Shown here in pieces: positions 17,013-25,843 of a stretch of DNA of 64,000 nucleotides. How positions within the stretch are numbered: position 1 is the stretch's first letter; every line of letters starts with the position of its first letter. This stretch comes from Nitrososphaerota archaeon (GTDB taxonomy: Archaea; Thermoproteota; Nitrososphaeria; Nitrososphaerales; Gagatemarchaeaceae), in NCBI GenBank assembly GCA_029785825.1, contig JAFLYY010000001.1, positions 62,001-126,000 of the forward strand, read 5' to 3'. Made by a program: the position numbers and the translations under genes. The notes beneath the pieces were generated by a model. It saw only the letters and a list, made by a program, of their open reading frames with translations. It was not told the origin of the DNA and did not search any database.

Positions 17013-18124
17013 GCGCCAGAGACCGCACCAACGCGGTGGACGCGGAGAGGGTCAGGTTCGGCATCGAAGCCCCCAACTTCCCCTGGAGCACGATCCTCGA
17101 CCTGGCGCTGGCGGGGGAGAGGGAGGGCTATGACTCGTTCTGGATGCCGGACCACAGCGTCGCCACAGGCACGAAGAGGTGGGACGCACTGGAGGCGTGG
17201 ACGACGCTCGCGTCGATTTCATCCCGCACTCGGAGGCTAAGGCTCGCCACGGGGGTGAGCGACACCTACAGGAGCCATCCTGCCACTCTTGCCCAGAGGG
17301 CCGCGACCTTGGACGCCATCTCTGACGGGAGGGCGATGCTCGGGATAGGGGTGGGAGAGGCGATGAACCTCGTCCCCTTCGGCATCCCCTACGACAGGCC
17401 GGTGGCCAGGACAGAGGAGGCCCTCGAGATAATCAGAAGGCTCTGGACCGAGGACAACGTCGACTTCAAGGGAGCATACTATAACCTGAGCGGCGCCTTC
17501 CTGCAGCCTAAGCCGTCTGTCCCGGTGTCCCCCGACAGGTACAGGCCGACCGTCCCAATCTTCGTGGCCGCCAGCTCTCCAAGGACCATGCAGATGACCG
17601 CCAGGTTCGGAGACGGGTGGCTTCCGGCCAACATGGCCATCCAAGACTACGGGGTGAACCTCCAGAAAATCAGGGAGATGGCAGGGCGAGCGGGACGGGA
17701 TCCCGGAGCCATCGAGCCGGCCCACTTCACCTACGTCGCCCTGGCCAAGAACAGGGACGAGGCGCTGAAGGGGGTGATGACGCAGGCAAAGATGCTCCTG
17801 CTGTCAAGGCCGAAGATCTTGGAGGAGCTCGGCTTCAAGCCCCCTTCGTACGACTACGAGATGACCTACAAACTCGTCTTCCCCGGAGGGGCGAAGGGCT
17901 GGGTCGCGAAGGCGTTGGAGATCCCGGACGAGGCTGTGACCAAGTCCCCCTATGTGATCGGCGGCCCGGACGACGTGGTCGAGAAGCTCGAAGGGTACGT
18001 CGCAGCCGGGTGCCGCCACTTCGTGCTCAACTTCCAAGTCCCGGCGAGGGCGCTCAGAGACACCGCGGAGCTGTTCGCCGAGAAGGTCATGCCGCACTTC
18101 AGGGGCGGCGGACCGGAGCCCTGA
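17009..18124 (+). CDS. LLM-class (F420-dependent type) oxidoreductase
   Basis: About 371 residues with the bacterial luciferase-like TIM barrel: FGIEAPNFPWSTILDLAL at the start, YDSFWMPDHSV near residue 45, AQRAATLDAISDGRAMLGIGVGE near 95 and FGDGWLPANM near 200. The family uses F420 or FMN for hydride transfer; the LLM/Mer type in archaea usually binds F420. TTG start at 17009 overlaps the DUF35 stop; a longer reading of this frame from 16682 only shadows that gene. Its role in aromatic degradation is not known; an intermediate dehydrogenase or reductase is plausible. Confidence 0.78.
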   Translation: MSARDRTNAVDAERVRFGIEAPNFPWSTILDLALAGEREGYDSFWMPDHSVATGTKRWDALEAWTTLASISSRTRRLRLATGVSDTYRSHPATLAQRAATLDAISDGRAMLGIGVGEAMNLVPFGIPYDRPVARTEEALEIIRRLWTEDNVDFKGAYYNLSGAFLQPKPSVPVSPDRYRPTVPIFVAASSPRTMQMTARFGDGWLPANMAIQDYGVNLQKIREMAGRAGRDPGAIEPAHFTYVALAKNRDEALKGVMTQAKMLLLSRPKILEELGFKPPSYDYEMTYKLVFPGGAKGWVAKALEIPDEAVTKSPYVIGGPDDVVEKLEGYVAAGCRHFVLNFQVPARALRDTAELFAEKVMPHFRGGGPEP

Positions 18125-18145
18125 ACCCGGACTGAGGGCCCAGGC

Positions 18146-18340
18146 TCACCTGGACGTCCCTTCGTACTTCTTCTTCAGGTCCAAGTCTTTGAAGGACAGG
18201 CCGCACTCCCCCTTGCTGTCGTGCATGTATGGGCAATGCTCCGCGCAGAAGAAGCCTGTCTCGGTCGCATGTATCGTCTCCGGCTGGACCGCACAGACTT
18301 CGCAGAAGTAAAGCCATCTGGAGTTGTTGAGGCGGGTCAC
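18146..18340 (-). CDS. small cysteine-rich zinc-binding-like protein
   Basis: A 64-residue protein with CEVC near residue 13 and CAEHC near 32 plus a later cysteine and histidines, arranged like a treble-clef or zinc ribbon. The GTG start overlaps the mobA stop (GTGA), which supports translation as part of the mobA operon. I do not recognise the family. A role in metal or cofactor handling is suggested only by position. Confidence 0.6.
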   Translation of the reverse strand: MTRLNNSRWLYFCEVCAVQPETIHATETGFFCAEHCPYMHDSKGECGLSFKDLDLKKKYEGTSR

Positions 18341-18954
18341 CCGGTCGCGCCCCCGCCCCTCCGTAGCAGGGAGTCGTACTCGGCCTCCGAGTTGATGTTC
18401 AGGAACGATTGAAGTTCCACGTCTAGTCCCCTCAGCTCCTCCACATCGACATAGACCACGTCCTGGAGGGAGGAGATCACCTGCATACAGCCGAGCCTTC
18501 CCCGCCCGATTGCCTCTCGGGCTGCAGCCGCCACCTCGCTCCTCCTGTAGACCGAGACCAGCGGCTCGAACCTTCCGATGTCCCGCCAGACCGGGACCGC
18601 GGCGGAATGGTCCCTGGCGCGCTCAAAGAGGCGTCGGAGCAGGGAGCGTCTGACCAGCGGCGTGTCGCACCCCACGACGGCCGCGTAAGGGTGCTTCGCA
18701 AGTTCGAGCCCCGTCGCTATCCCGGCAAGGGGGGTGCGGACGTCAAAGGCGTCGCTCTCGACCCTGACCCCGGACCTGACGAGCCCCTGATAGCCGCGTC
18801 TGTCCTTGGCGCCTATGACTACCACTACGTCATCCGAGATCTTGGACATCTCTTCGGAGATCAGCGTGAGGAAGGGGACTCCACGGTACGTAAGCAGGGA
18901 TTTGTCTCTCCCCATCCTGGTGCTCAGGCCGCCCGCGAGGACGACGGCCGACAG
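18337..18954 (-). CDS. mobA: molybdenum cofactor nucleotidyltransferase (MobA/MocA family), apparent CTG start
   Basis: A MobA-like nucleotidyltransferase of about 205 residues that adds GMP (MobA) or CMP (MocA) to molybdopterin. The first ATG (18915) would cut the P-loop; upstream codons in frame read SAVVLAGGLSTRMGRDKSLL, the complete family signature, and the only initiator-like codons before it are CTG at 18954 and 18987. VVGCDTPLVRRSLL near residue 105 is the metal/nucleotide aspartate motif. Both a bis-MGD-type enzyme (padB-like) and an MCD-type enzyme (hcrA) are next to it, so GTP or CTP use cannot be decided here. Confidence 0.8.
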   Translation of the reverse strand: MSAVVLAGGLSTRMGRDKSLLTYRGVPFLTLISEEMSKISDDVVVVIGAKDRRGYQGLVRSGVRVESDAFDVRTPLAGIATGLELAKHPYAAVVGCDTPLVRRSLLRRLFERARDHSAAVPVWRDIGRFEPLVSVYRRSEVAAAAREAIGRGRLGCMQVISSLQDVVYVDVEELRGLDVELQSFLNINSEAEYDSLLRRGGGATG

Positions 18955-19030
18955 TGGCCGGTCTCCGCCGTCAGGTCCCGGCTTCAGGGCAGCTCATCTC
19001 CGTTCGTGGGGCCGGCAAGGCAATCTGAGG

Positions 19031-19066
19031 TTTTATAGCCCCGCCAACCTCTTATAAATATAAATT
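19031..19066. promoter_or_regulatory. divergent promoter mobA / padB
   Basis: TATAAATA at 19053-19060 is 31 bases before the ATG at 19088 on the plus strand. On the minus strand the complement of TTTTATAG (19031-19038) could serve the mobA operon. An AT-rich stretch of about 45 bases separates two GC-rich genes. Confidence 0.55.
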
Positions 19067-19087
19067 AGAACTAAAAATATAAATATT

Positions 19088-21829
19088 ATGAACGAGTCGA
19101 AACGACCCGAGTCCGACTTGCGAAGGTCTGTTCCGACGTTCTGCAATCAGTGCGTCAACGGGCCTGACCTCTTCAAGGTGATCGTGGACGACGGCCGGGC
19201 CGTCGCGATAGAGCCTAACTTCGAAGCTTCGACGGTCCATCCTGCCCGAGGGCGCGTCTGCCCCAACGCCTACGGCCTCGTCCAGAAGACGTACAACCCC
19301 GACCGTATCAAGGCCCCGATGAGGCGGACGAACCCCAAGAAGGGGCTCGACCAGGACCCGAAGTGGCAGGAGATATCCTGGGACGAGGCCTTGGACTTGG
19401 TCGCCGAGAAGATGCTCGCTGCCCGGGCGAAGGGGCTCACGGACGAGAACGGGCATCCGAGGTTGGCGGCTGTCTTCGGGGAGGGAGGCGCCCCGGACGC
19501 GTACTATGGGAGCCTCAACGCCCTTCTTCAGGCTTGGGGTGGGCCCATCGACTTCGGATTCGGGACAGGCGAGGGAATCAAGTGCTACCACACCGAGCAC
19601 CTGCTCGGAGAGTTCTGGCACAGGGCGTTCATAGTCGCCCCCGACACCCCGAGCACGCAGCTCCTCCTCTCGTTCGGGCACAACGACAACGTGACGAGCG
19701 GCGTCCAGGGGATATTCAGGCATGCCGAGGGGAGAACGCGAGGGATGCGCCGCGTCCAAATCGAGCCCCACCTGTCGGTCACAGGGGCCAAGGCGGACGC
19801 GTGGGTCCCCATCAGACCGAAGACGGATGCCGCTTTCCTTCTTGCCATGCTCAACGTGATAATCTCAGAGTCTGACTGGAAGTCGACGTGCGACGTGGGG
19901 TTCCTCCAGAATATGACTAACAGCCCCTACCTGATCGGCCCGAAGGGCCACTACCTGAGGGACGCGAAGTCAAAGAAGCCCCTGATCTGGGACAACTCCA
20001 GCGGCACCCCGAAGGCGTACGACGACCCGGATGTGAAAGACCCCGCCTTGGTCGGGACGTTCAAAGTCGACGGCGTGGAGGTCGGGCCCGACGGGGAAGA
20101 GCTCCCCTGCCACGGCTGCCTGTCGAGGCCCTCGTTCGATCTGATGCGCGACTTCGTGAAGCCATACAGCCCTGAATGGGCGGCAAAGATATGCGACGTC
20201 GACGCTGACGTCATACGAAGGCTAGCGTCTGACTTCGTGAAAACGGCGAGTGTCGGCTCCACCGTCGAGGTTGACGGCATTACGCTCCCCTTCCGCCCGG
20301 TGTCCATCCTGCTGGGGAAGACCGTCTCCAACGGCTGGGGCGCCTTTCAGGCCGTCTGGGCCAGGACGGTCCTCCTCGCACTCGTAGGGGCGCTCGAAGT
20401 CCCCGGGTCCGTCATGGGCGTGAACACGCGGCTGAACAGGCCCATGAGCGACAGGCTGGAAACGGTCTCGCTCGGCGAGGACGGTTTCATGCGGCAGTCG
20501 CTCAATCCCACCTCCAAGGAGGGGTGGGAATCATCCCCGCGCACCAGGAACGCCTACAAGACGCTCGTCCCCCTCGTCCTCGACTCGTCTTGGAGCCAGG
20601 CCCTCGGGCCTTCGTCCCTCCCCTATCTCTTCGTGACCGACGAGCTCGAAGGATTCACCAGGGTCAGCCCGCCTGACGTCTGGATCGTCTTCAGGGCCAA
20701 TCCCCTGATATCCCTCTGGGACGTGAAGCCTGTCGCCGAGAGCCTGTCGAAGTTCCCATTCATAGTCGCCTTCGCTTACGTGCCAGACGAGACCAACTGG
20801 TTCGCCGACGTCCTTCTCCCGGAAAGCACGGATCTCGAGAGCCTTCAGCTCGCGCGCATCGGTGGGACGAGCTATCAGGAGCAGTATTGGGACTACACGG
20901 GGGTGGCGATAAGACAGCCCGCCGTCACTCCCAGCCACGACACCCGGGACATGACCGACATTGCGACTGAACTAGCCTTCCGCTTGGGGCTCGTCGAAGA
21001 ATACTACAAGTCGATTAACCGCGGAGCCCTCGGTTTCAGACTACGCACCCCCCATTACGACTTTTCCCTCCATCCCGGCAGGAAGTACACGTCGGCCGAA
21101 ATGTGGGACAGGGCTTGCAGGGCTGCTACGCTCGCCCTGAGCAACGGGAAGGAGGAGCACGACCTCGACTGGTTCCGCGAGCACGGCTTCTACGTCGTCC
21201 CATTCAAGCGGATCAACTGGTATCTCCATCCTCTGATGGTCGCCAAGAAGCTCAGATACGAGCTCCCATACCAGGAGCGGCTCTTCAGGGTCGGCGAGGA
21301 GTTGCACAGGCGGCTCCACGAGAAGGGGGTGAGCTGGTGGGACAGGCAACTCGAAGAGTACCAGGCGCTCCCGGGATGGGAAGACTTCCCCGCGATCTGG
21401 GAGCGGGTCCCGGCCTCCTTTGGCAAGAAACCCCAGGACTACGCCTTCTGGCTGCTCACCACGAAGAGCATGCAGTTCGTCCACGGGCTCAACGCGATGA
21501 TTCCAATGCTGATCGACGTCTCTGGTAACATCATGGGGCACAGGGCGGTGATGATGAACGCAGGTGTAGGGAGAGAGCTGAAACTCAAGGACAACGACTG
21601 GGTCTGGATACAGTCTCCCATAGGGAAGGTGAAGGGCAGGGTCCTTCTGAGAGAGGGCGTCAGGCCGGACGTGCTCGTAGCCCTGGGACAGTTCGGGCAC
21701 TGGGTGACTCCCAGGGCGAAGGACATAGGGATGCCAGGGATGAACAGGCTGGTCCCCATCACCATCGACACCACCGATGGGACAGGGAGCGGAGCCGACC
21801 TCGTCAGAGTGGCGGTGTCGAAGGCCTGA
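19088..21829 (+). CDS. padB: PadB-like molybdopterin oxidoreductase, catalytic subunit
   Basis: A 913-residue DMSO-reductase-superfamily protein. The N-terminal cluster site is FCNQCVNGPDLF (C19, C22) plus C58, with the usual third cysteine of CxxCxxxC absent; PadB-type proteins share this CVxGPDL form as far as I recall. RGRVCPNAYGLVQKTYNPDRIKAPM and GEGIKCYHTEHLLGEFWHRAF follow, then bis-MGD-binding segments and a C-terminal MGD domain (SGNIMGHRAVMMNAGV). PadB oxidises phenylacetyl-CoA to phenylglyoxylate with PadC and PadD, whose homologues are at 5624 and 6238. No Tat signal is visible, so it should face the cytoplasm. Another CoA-ester-oxidising relative is the alternative. Confidence 0.75.
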   Translation: MNESKRPESDLRRSVPTFCNQCVNGPDLFKVIVDDGRAVAIEPNFEASTVHPARGRVCPNAYGLVQKTYNPDRIKAPMRRTNPKKGLDQDPKWQEISWDEALDLVAEKMLAARAKGLTDENGHPRLAAVFGEGGAPDAYYGSLNALLQAWGGPIDFGFGTGEGIKCYHTEHLLGEFWHRAFIVAPDTPSTQLLLSFGHNDNVTSGVQGIFRHAEGRTRGMRRVQIEPHLSVTGAKADAWVPIRPKTDAAFLLAMLNVIISESDWKSTCDVGFLQNMTNSPYLIGPKGHYLRDAKSKKPLIWDNSSGTPKAYDDPDVKDPALVGTFKVDGVEVGPDGEELPCHGCLSRPSFDLMRDFVKPYSPEWAAKICDVDADVIRRLASDFVKTASVGSTVEVDGITLPFRPVSILLGKTVSNGWGAFQAVWARTVLLALVGALEVPGSVMGVNTRLNRPMSDRLETVSLGEDGFMRQSLNPTSKEGWESSPRTRNAYKTLVPLVLDSSWSQALGPSSLPYLFVTDELEGFTRVSPPDVWIVFRANPLISLWDVKPVAESLSKFPFIVAFAYVPDETNWFADVLLPESTDLESLQLARIGGTSYQEQYWDYTGVAIRQPAVTPSHDTRDMTDIATELAFRLGLVEEYYKSINRGALGFRLRTPHYDFSLHPGRKYTSAEMWDRACRAATLALSNGKEEHDLDWFREHGFYVVPFKRINWYLHPLMVAKKLRYELPYQERLFRVGEELHRRLHEKGVSWWDRQLEEYQALPGWEDFPAIWERVPASFGKKPQDYAFWLLTTKSMQFVHGLNAMIPMLIDVSGNIMGHRAVMMNAGVGRELKLKDNDWVWIQSPIGKVKGRVLLREGVRPDVLVALGQFGHWVTPRAKDIGMPGMNRLVPITIDTTDGTGSGADLVRVAVSKA

Positions 21830-21897
21830 GCACGACCAAGGGAGTCCGGAGGCGCGGCGGGGCTCACGAAAAAGGGAGGTCGAAGGCCACCCTGAAA

Positions 21898-22401
21898 GTG
21901 AACGGCGAACGCCGTGAAGTCCTGATCAGCCCCCACTCGACCCTCCTCGAAGTCCTCCGAGAGGATCTCGGCCTGACAGGGACGAAGCACGGCTGCGAGC
22001 TCGGGGAATGCGGCGCTTGCACCGTCTTGGTCGACGGGGCGCCGACGCTTTCCTGCATCACACTTGCGACAGGAGTGTCCAAAGAAAGCCGCGAGGTAAC
22101 CACCGTCGAAGGACTTGCCACAGGGGGAGGCCTCAGCCCGCTCCAGGATGCCTTTGTAGCGACAGGCGCAATCCAGTGCGGTTACTGCACCCCCGGCATG
22201 CTGATGTCGGCTACCGCGCTCCTCAGAGAGAACCCGGCCCCGAGCGACGGGGAAATCAGGCTTGCCCTGTCGGGGAACTTCTGCAGGTGCTCCGGGTACA
22301 CGAAGATAATCGAAGCGGTGAAGCTCGCGTCCGAGAAGATGGAAGGCCATGACGCCATCAGACGCGCGGTACGACTCGAAGGGTCGACGGGATCGCCATG
22401 A
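21898..22401 (+). CDS. hcrC: 4-hydroxybenzoyl-CoA reductase gamma subunit ([2Fe-2S])
   Basis: A 167-residue xanthine-oxidase-family iron-sulfur subunit. Plant-type [2Fe-2S] motif GCELGECGACTVLVDG near residue 31-46 with C at SCITLA, then the second cluster motif CGYCTPGM and CRCSGY. It starts at GTG 21898; a CTG two codons earlier would add KV. Overlaps hcrA by ATGA. It passes electrons from the beta subunit cluster to the molybdenum site of HcrA. Confidence 0.88.
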   Translation: MNGERREVLISPHSTLLEVLREDLGLTGTKHGCELGECGACTVLVDGAPTLSCITLATGVSKESREVTTVEGLATGGGLSPLQDAFVATGAIQCGYCTPGMLMSATALLRENPAPSDGEIRLALSGNFCRCSGYTKIIEAVKLASEKMEGHDAIRRAVRLEGSTGSP

Positions 22402-24812
22402 CGCTGGAAGACGCACGCCTGTCCGTGGTGGGAAAGCCGCTCCCCCGGGTGGGGGCAGCTTCGAAGGCTACGGGCCAGGCGAAGTACACCGACGACCTCA
22501 CCCTGCCGGGGACGCTCCACGCCAAGCTCCTGCGGAGCATCTACCCGCATGCCTTGGTGAAATCCGTCGATGTCTCGCGGGCTGAATCGATCGAAGGAGT
22601 CAAGGCCGTGATAACGGGGAAGGACCTCCCCACCAAGTACGGCATAATGCCGACCAGCGAAGACGAGACAGCCCTGGCCGTGGACAAGGTGCGGTACGTG
22701 GGCGAGCCCGTCGCAGCCGTCGCCGCCACCGACCCGGAGGTGGCCGATGAAGCGCTGAAGGCCATACAGGTGGAGTACGAGCCCCTCCCATCCATCTTCT
22801 CCGTCGAAAAGGCCCTCTCCACAAGCGAGCCGAGGATACACGACTACGGCCACGCCCCCAACATACAGAGGATGGCGAGCCTCGAGTTCGGGAACGTCCA
22901 GGGCGGGTTCTCCAAGGCCGAATACGTCCGCGAGGACACCTTCTTCTACGCGGGGAGCAACCATCTCTCTATAGAGGAGCACTCCGCCCTCGCCTCCTAC
23001 GGTCCGGACGGCAGGCTGACCCTGTGGTCCTCGACCCAGGTGCCCCACTACCTTCACAAGACCCTCGCCAACGTCCTGGGCCTCCCTCCGCAACGCGTCC
23101 GGGTGTCAGTCCCCGAGGTCGGAGGCGGATTCGGGGCGAAGACGGACATCTTCTCCCACGAGATAGCAGCTTCGAAGCTCTCGATGGTCACCCGGCTCCC
23201 TGTGAAGATTACCTGCACGAGGGAAGAGGTGTTCTACCTCCACAGAGGAAGGCACCCCACCGTCATCTGGCTGAAGTCGGGCTTCACCCGGGATGGCCGC
23301 CTGACGGCGGTTCACATCAGGACCGCTCTGGACGGCGGAGCCTACGGTAGCTACGGCTCGGCTACCACCTACTACACAGGCGCCCTCCTCCCGGCGACAT
23401 ATCGCATCCCGAGTTACAAGTTCGAAGGGCTCCGCGCGTTCACGAACAAGCCGCCCTGCGGCCCCAAGCGCGGGCACGGGACGCCACAGCCCAGGTTCGC
23501 GATGGAGTGCCAGATGGACAAGGCGGCCGAAGCCCTCGGCCTCGACCCCACATCAATCCGGCTCCGGAACGCAGTCAAGCCCTTCTCGAAGACGGTCAAC
23601 CATCTGAGAATCACGAGCTGCGGTCTCGAAGACTGCATCCGCAAGGTCGCCGAGGCGTCAGGCTTCGAAGGGAAGCGCGGCAAGCTCGGGAAGGGGAGAG
23701 GGGTCGGATTCGCGGTCGGGAGCTATCTCAGCGGAGCGGGGCTCCCGATATACTGGAACGACATGCCTCATTCCGGGGCCGAGGTCAAGGTGGACAGAGG
23801 AGGCGAGGTCACGGTCTACTGCATGGCCACAGACATCGGGCAGGGTTCAACGTCGGTCATCACCTCGATAGCCGCAGAGGTCCTCGGCATAGACCAGTCG
23901 GACGTCCAGGCGGTCACGGCAGACACGGACCTCACGCCGGTGGACCTCGGGAGCTACTCGAGCAGGGTCACTTTCATGGCTGGGAATGCCGTCCTCGAAG
24001 CAAGCAAGAAGATACGCAGCCTGGTCTTCAAGGCGGCCTCCGAGCGCCTCGGCGTGCCCGAGGAGGACCTCGAGGCGAAGGGGAGGCGCGTCTATTCGGT
24101 GAAGGACGGTACCAAGTCCGTGGGCTGGCCGGAAGCGGTCCGCCTCGCGGAGTCGAAGTTCGGGACGCTCGCTGCCGGGGGGAGCTACAAACCCCCGAAG
24201 CTTGCCGGGCCTTACAAGGGGTCGGGGGTGGGCCCGTCGCCTGCGTTCAGCTACTCTGCATGCGTGGCACAGGTCGCCTGCGATCCTACCACCGGCCTTG
24301 TCCAGGTGGAGGAGATATGGCTGGCGCACGATGTCGGGAGGGCGATCAACCCCAAACTCGTGGAGGGGCAGATCGAGGGGGGCGTCCTCATGGGGCTGAG
24401 CGAGGCGCTGATGGAGGAACAGGTGGTCCGCGAGGGCCTTGTGACGTCGTCGTCCTTCCTCGGGTACAAGGTCCCCACCGCCCTGGACGTTCCAGAGATC
24501 CACTCGATCATCGTGGAGACGATCGACCCTGAAGGGCCCTTCGGAGCCAAGGAGGCTGGGCAGGGGCCACTCCTCCCCGTCGCGCCTGCCATAGCCAATG
24601 CGGTCTACGATGCCCTCGGAGTCCGGGTCGACGAGGTCCCCATCACCCCTGACAAGGTGCTGAAGGCGATGGAGTCCAAGGCCAAGAAAGAACCCCAGAG
24701 GAAGCCAAGGACCTTCCCTACCGTCCAATTCCCCGAGCCAACGAATGTGGCTCCACCCGATGGCTTCGACAGACCCGTGACGAACCCGCCGGCGGGACGG
24801 AGCGGAGGGTGA
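22398..24812 (+). CDS. hcrA: 4-hydroxybenzoyl-CoA reductase alpha subunit (molybdenum)
   Basis: An 804-residue molybdenum hydroxylase-family large subunit. KATGQAKYTDDLTLPG near residue 25, GGGFGAKTD near 240, HRGRHP near 285, and the Moco-binding C-terminal segments (GQGSTSVITSIAAEVLGI; GAKEAGQGPLLPVAPAIANA with the catalytic glutamate region KEAG) are present. The stretch CTREEVFYLHRGRHPT follows HcrA of Thauera. The enzyme removes the para hydroxyl of 4-hydroxybenzoyl-CoA to give benzoyl-CoA. About 40 residues of proline-rich tail follow the core domain. Order hcrC-hcrA-hcrB, all overlapping. Confidence 0.88.
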   Translation: MTLEDARLSVVGKPLPRVGAASKATGQAKYTDDLTLPGTLHAKLLRSIYPHALVKSVDVSRAESIEGVKAVITGKDLPTKYGIMPTSEDETALAVDKVRYVGEPVAAVAATDPEVADEALKAIQVEYEPLPSIFSVEKALSTSEPRIHDYGHAPNIQRMASLEFGNVQGGFSKAEYVREDTFFYAGSNHLSIEEHSALASYGPDGRLTLWSSTQVPHYLHKTLANVLGLPPQRVRVSVPEVGGGFGAKTDIFSHEIAASKLSMVTRLPVKITCTREEVFYLHRGRHPTVIWLKSGFTRDGRLTAVHIRTALDGGAYGSYGSATTYYTGALLPATYRIPSYKFEGLRAFTNKPPCGPKRGHGTPQPRFAMECQMDKAAEALGLDPTSIRLRNAVKPFSKTVNHLRITSCGLEDCIRKVAEASGFEGKRGKLGKGRGVGFAVGSYLSGAGLPIYWNDMPHSGAEVKVDRGGEVTVYCMATDIGQGSTSVITSIAAEVLGIDQSDVQAVTADTDLTPVDLGSYSSRVTFMAGNAVLEASKKIRSLVFKAASERLGVPEEDLEAKGRRVYSVKDGTKSVGWPEAVRLAESKFGTLAAGGSYKPPKLAGPYKGSGVGPSPAFSYSACVAQVACDPTTGLVQVEEIWLAHDVGRAINPKLVEGQIEGGVLMGLSEALMEEQVVREGLVTSSSFLGYKVPTALDVPEIHSIIVETIDPEGPFGAKEAGQGPLLPVAPAIANAVYDALGVRVDEVPITPDKVLKAMESKAKKEPQRKPRTFPTVQFPEPTNVAPPDGFDRPVTNPPAGRSGG

Positions 24813-25828
24813 CCATGCTCCGTCTCCCGAAGTTCGAATACCTCTCTCCGGCCACCGTCGAAGAGGCGGTCAGGATCCTTGCGGAGGCCGGCCCGGACGC
24901 AGCGCTCGTCGCAGGAGGGACTGACCTCTTCCCGAGGATGATGAGGCGCCAGCGGGAGCCACGTCTGATCGTGAGCGCGGCCGAGATCACCTCTCTAAGG
25001 GGGATTAGAGGAGACGCGAAGGACGGCCTCACAGTCGGTCCGAACACGACCCTGGCGCAGTTGAGCGCCGAGCATGCCATAAGGAAGCACTACCCTGCCC
25101 TCTCAGAGGCGGCGGCTTGCGTGGCCAGTCCCCAGATTCGGAGTGCCGGGACGGTCGGGGGCAACCTCCTCCAGGAGACGCGCTGCACGTTCAATGACGA
25201 ATCATACTGGTGGCGGCAGAGCTCCGGTCCCTGCCTGAAGTCGGGGGGGAGCGTCTGTCACGTGGCGGCCAAGAGCGCGCGGTGCTGGGCCGTGTCTTCT
25301 TCCGACCTCGCCCCTGTGGCGGTGGCGATGGGAGCCGTGCTGTCGTTCGCCGGTCCGAAGGGGACCAGGGTCGTCCCGGCGGGGGAGTTCTACTCCGACG
25401 ACGGCATCAACCCGGTCAAAAAATCATCGGACGAAATCCTGATAGGGATATCCTTCCCATCGGCAGAAGGGCTCCTATCGACCTACCTGAAGCTAAGAAG
25501 GCGCGGCGCCGTCGACTTCCCCCTCATGGGGGTGGCGGCCGTGGTCAGGGTCGACGGCCGGGGAACCTGTCTGGAATCTCGGGTGGTCGTCGGCGGCATT
25601 GCGTCTTGGCCCCTCGCTGTTCCAGGAGTGGACGCCATCCTTCGCGGCAGAGAGCTTTCCCCCGTACTGATAGACGAGGTGGCATCAGCCGCCTATGAAG
25701 CCGCGAGGCCCATGGACAACGCCGACCTGACCCTGCTGTACAGGAAAACGATGGTCAGGGAGTACGTCGGGCGCGCCCTAAGGGGGTTCGCTCATGGGTC
25801 GAGGGGGTTTCGCCCCGCGCCTCCTTAG
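24809..25828 (+). CDS. hcrB: 4-hydroxybenzoyl-CoA reductase beta subunit (FAD, extra [4Fe-4S])
   Basis: A 339-residue FAD-binding subunit of the CoxM type (VAGGTDLFPRMMRR near residue 35; SAGTVGGNLLQETRC near 112). The insert with cysteines near residues 124, 141, 149 and 158 (TRCTF, GPCLK, SVCHVA, ARCWAV) is the extra [4Fe-4S] site that distinguishes HcrB from xanthine dehydrogenase and CO dehydrogenase medium subunits; it lets the enzyme run toward substrate reduction with ferredoxin. This is the main reason for naming the whole set Hcr. GTG start overlaps hcrA by 4 bases. Confidence 0.9.
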   Translation: MTMLRLPKFEYLSPATVEEAVRILAEAGPDAALVAGGTDLFPRMMRRQREPRLIVSAAEITSLRGIRGDAKDGLTVGPNTTLAQLSAEHAIRKHYPALSEAAACVASPQIRSAGTVGGNLLQETRCTFNDESYWWRQSSGPCLKSGGSVCHVAAKSARCWAVSSSDLAPVAVAMGAVLSFAGPKGTRVVPAGEFYSDDGINPVKKSSDEILIGISFPSAEGLLSTYLKLRRRGAVDFPLMGVAAVVRVDGRGTCLESRVVVGGIASWPLAVPGVDAILRGRELSPVLIDEVASAAYEAARPMDNADLTLLYRKTMVREYVGRALRGFAHGSRGFRPAPP

Positions 25829-25843
25829 GGCCCTCCACACTCG

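Noticed and set aside
19088-21829. Formate dehydrogenase, suggested by nearby fdhD
   Set aside because: Sequence pattern around the N-terminal cluster and the GEGIKCYHTEH stretch fits the PadB-like group, and FdhD also serves other bis-MGD enzymes.
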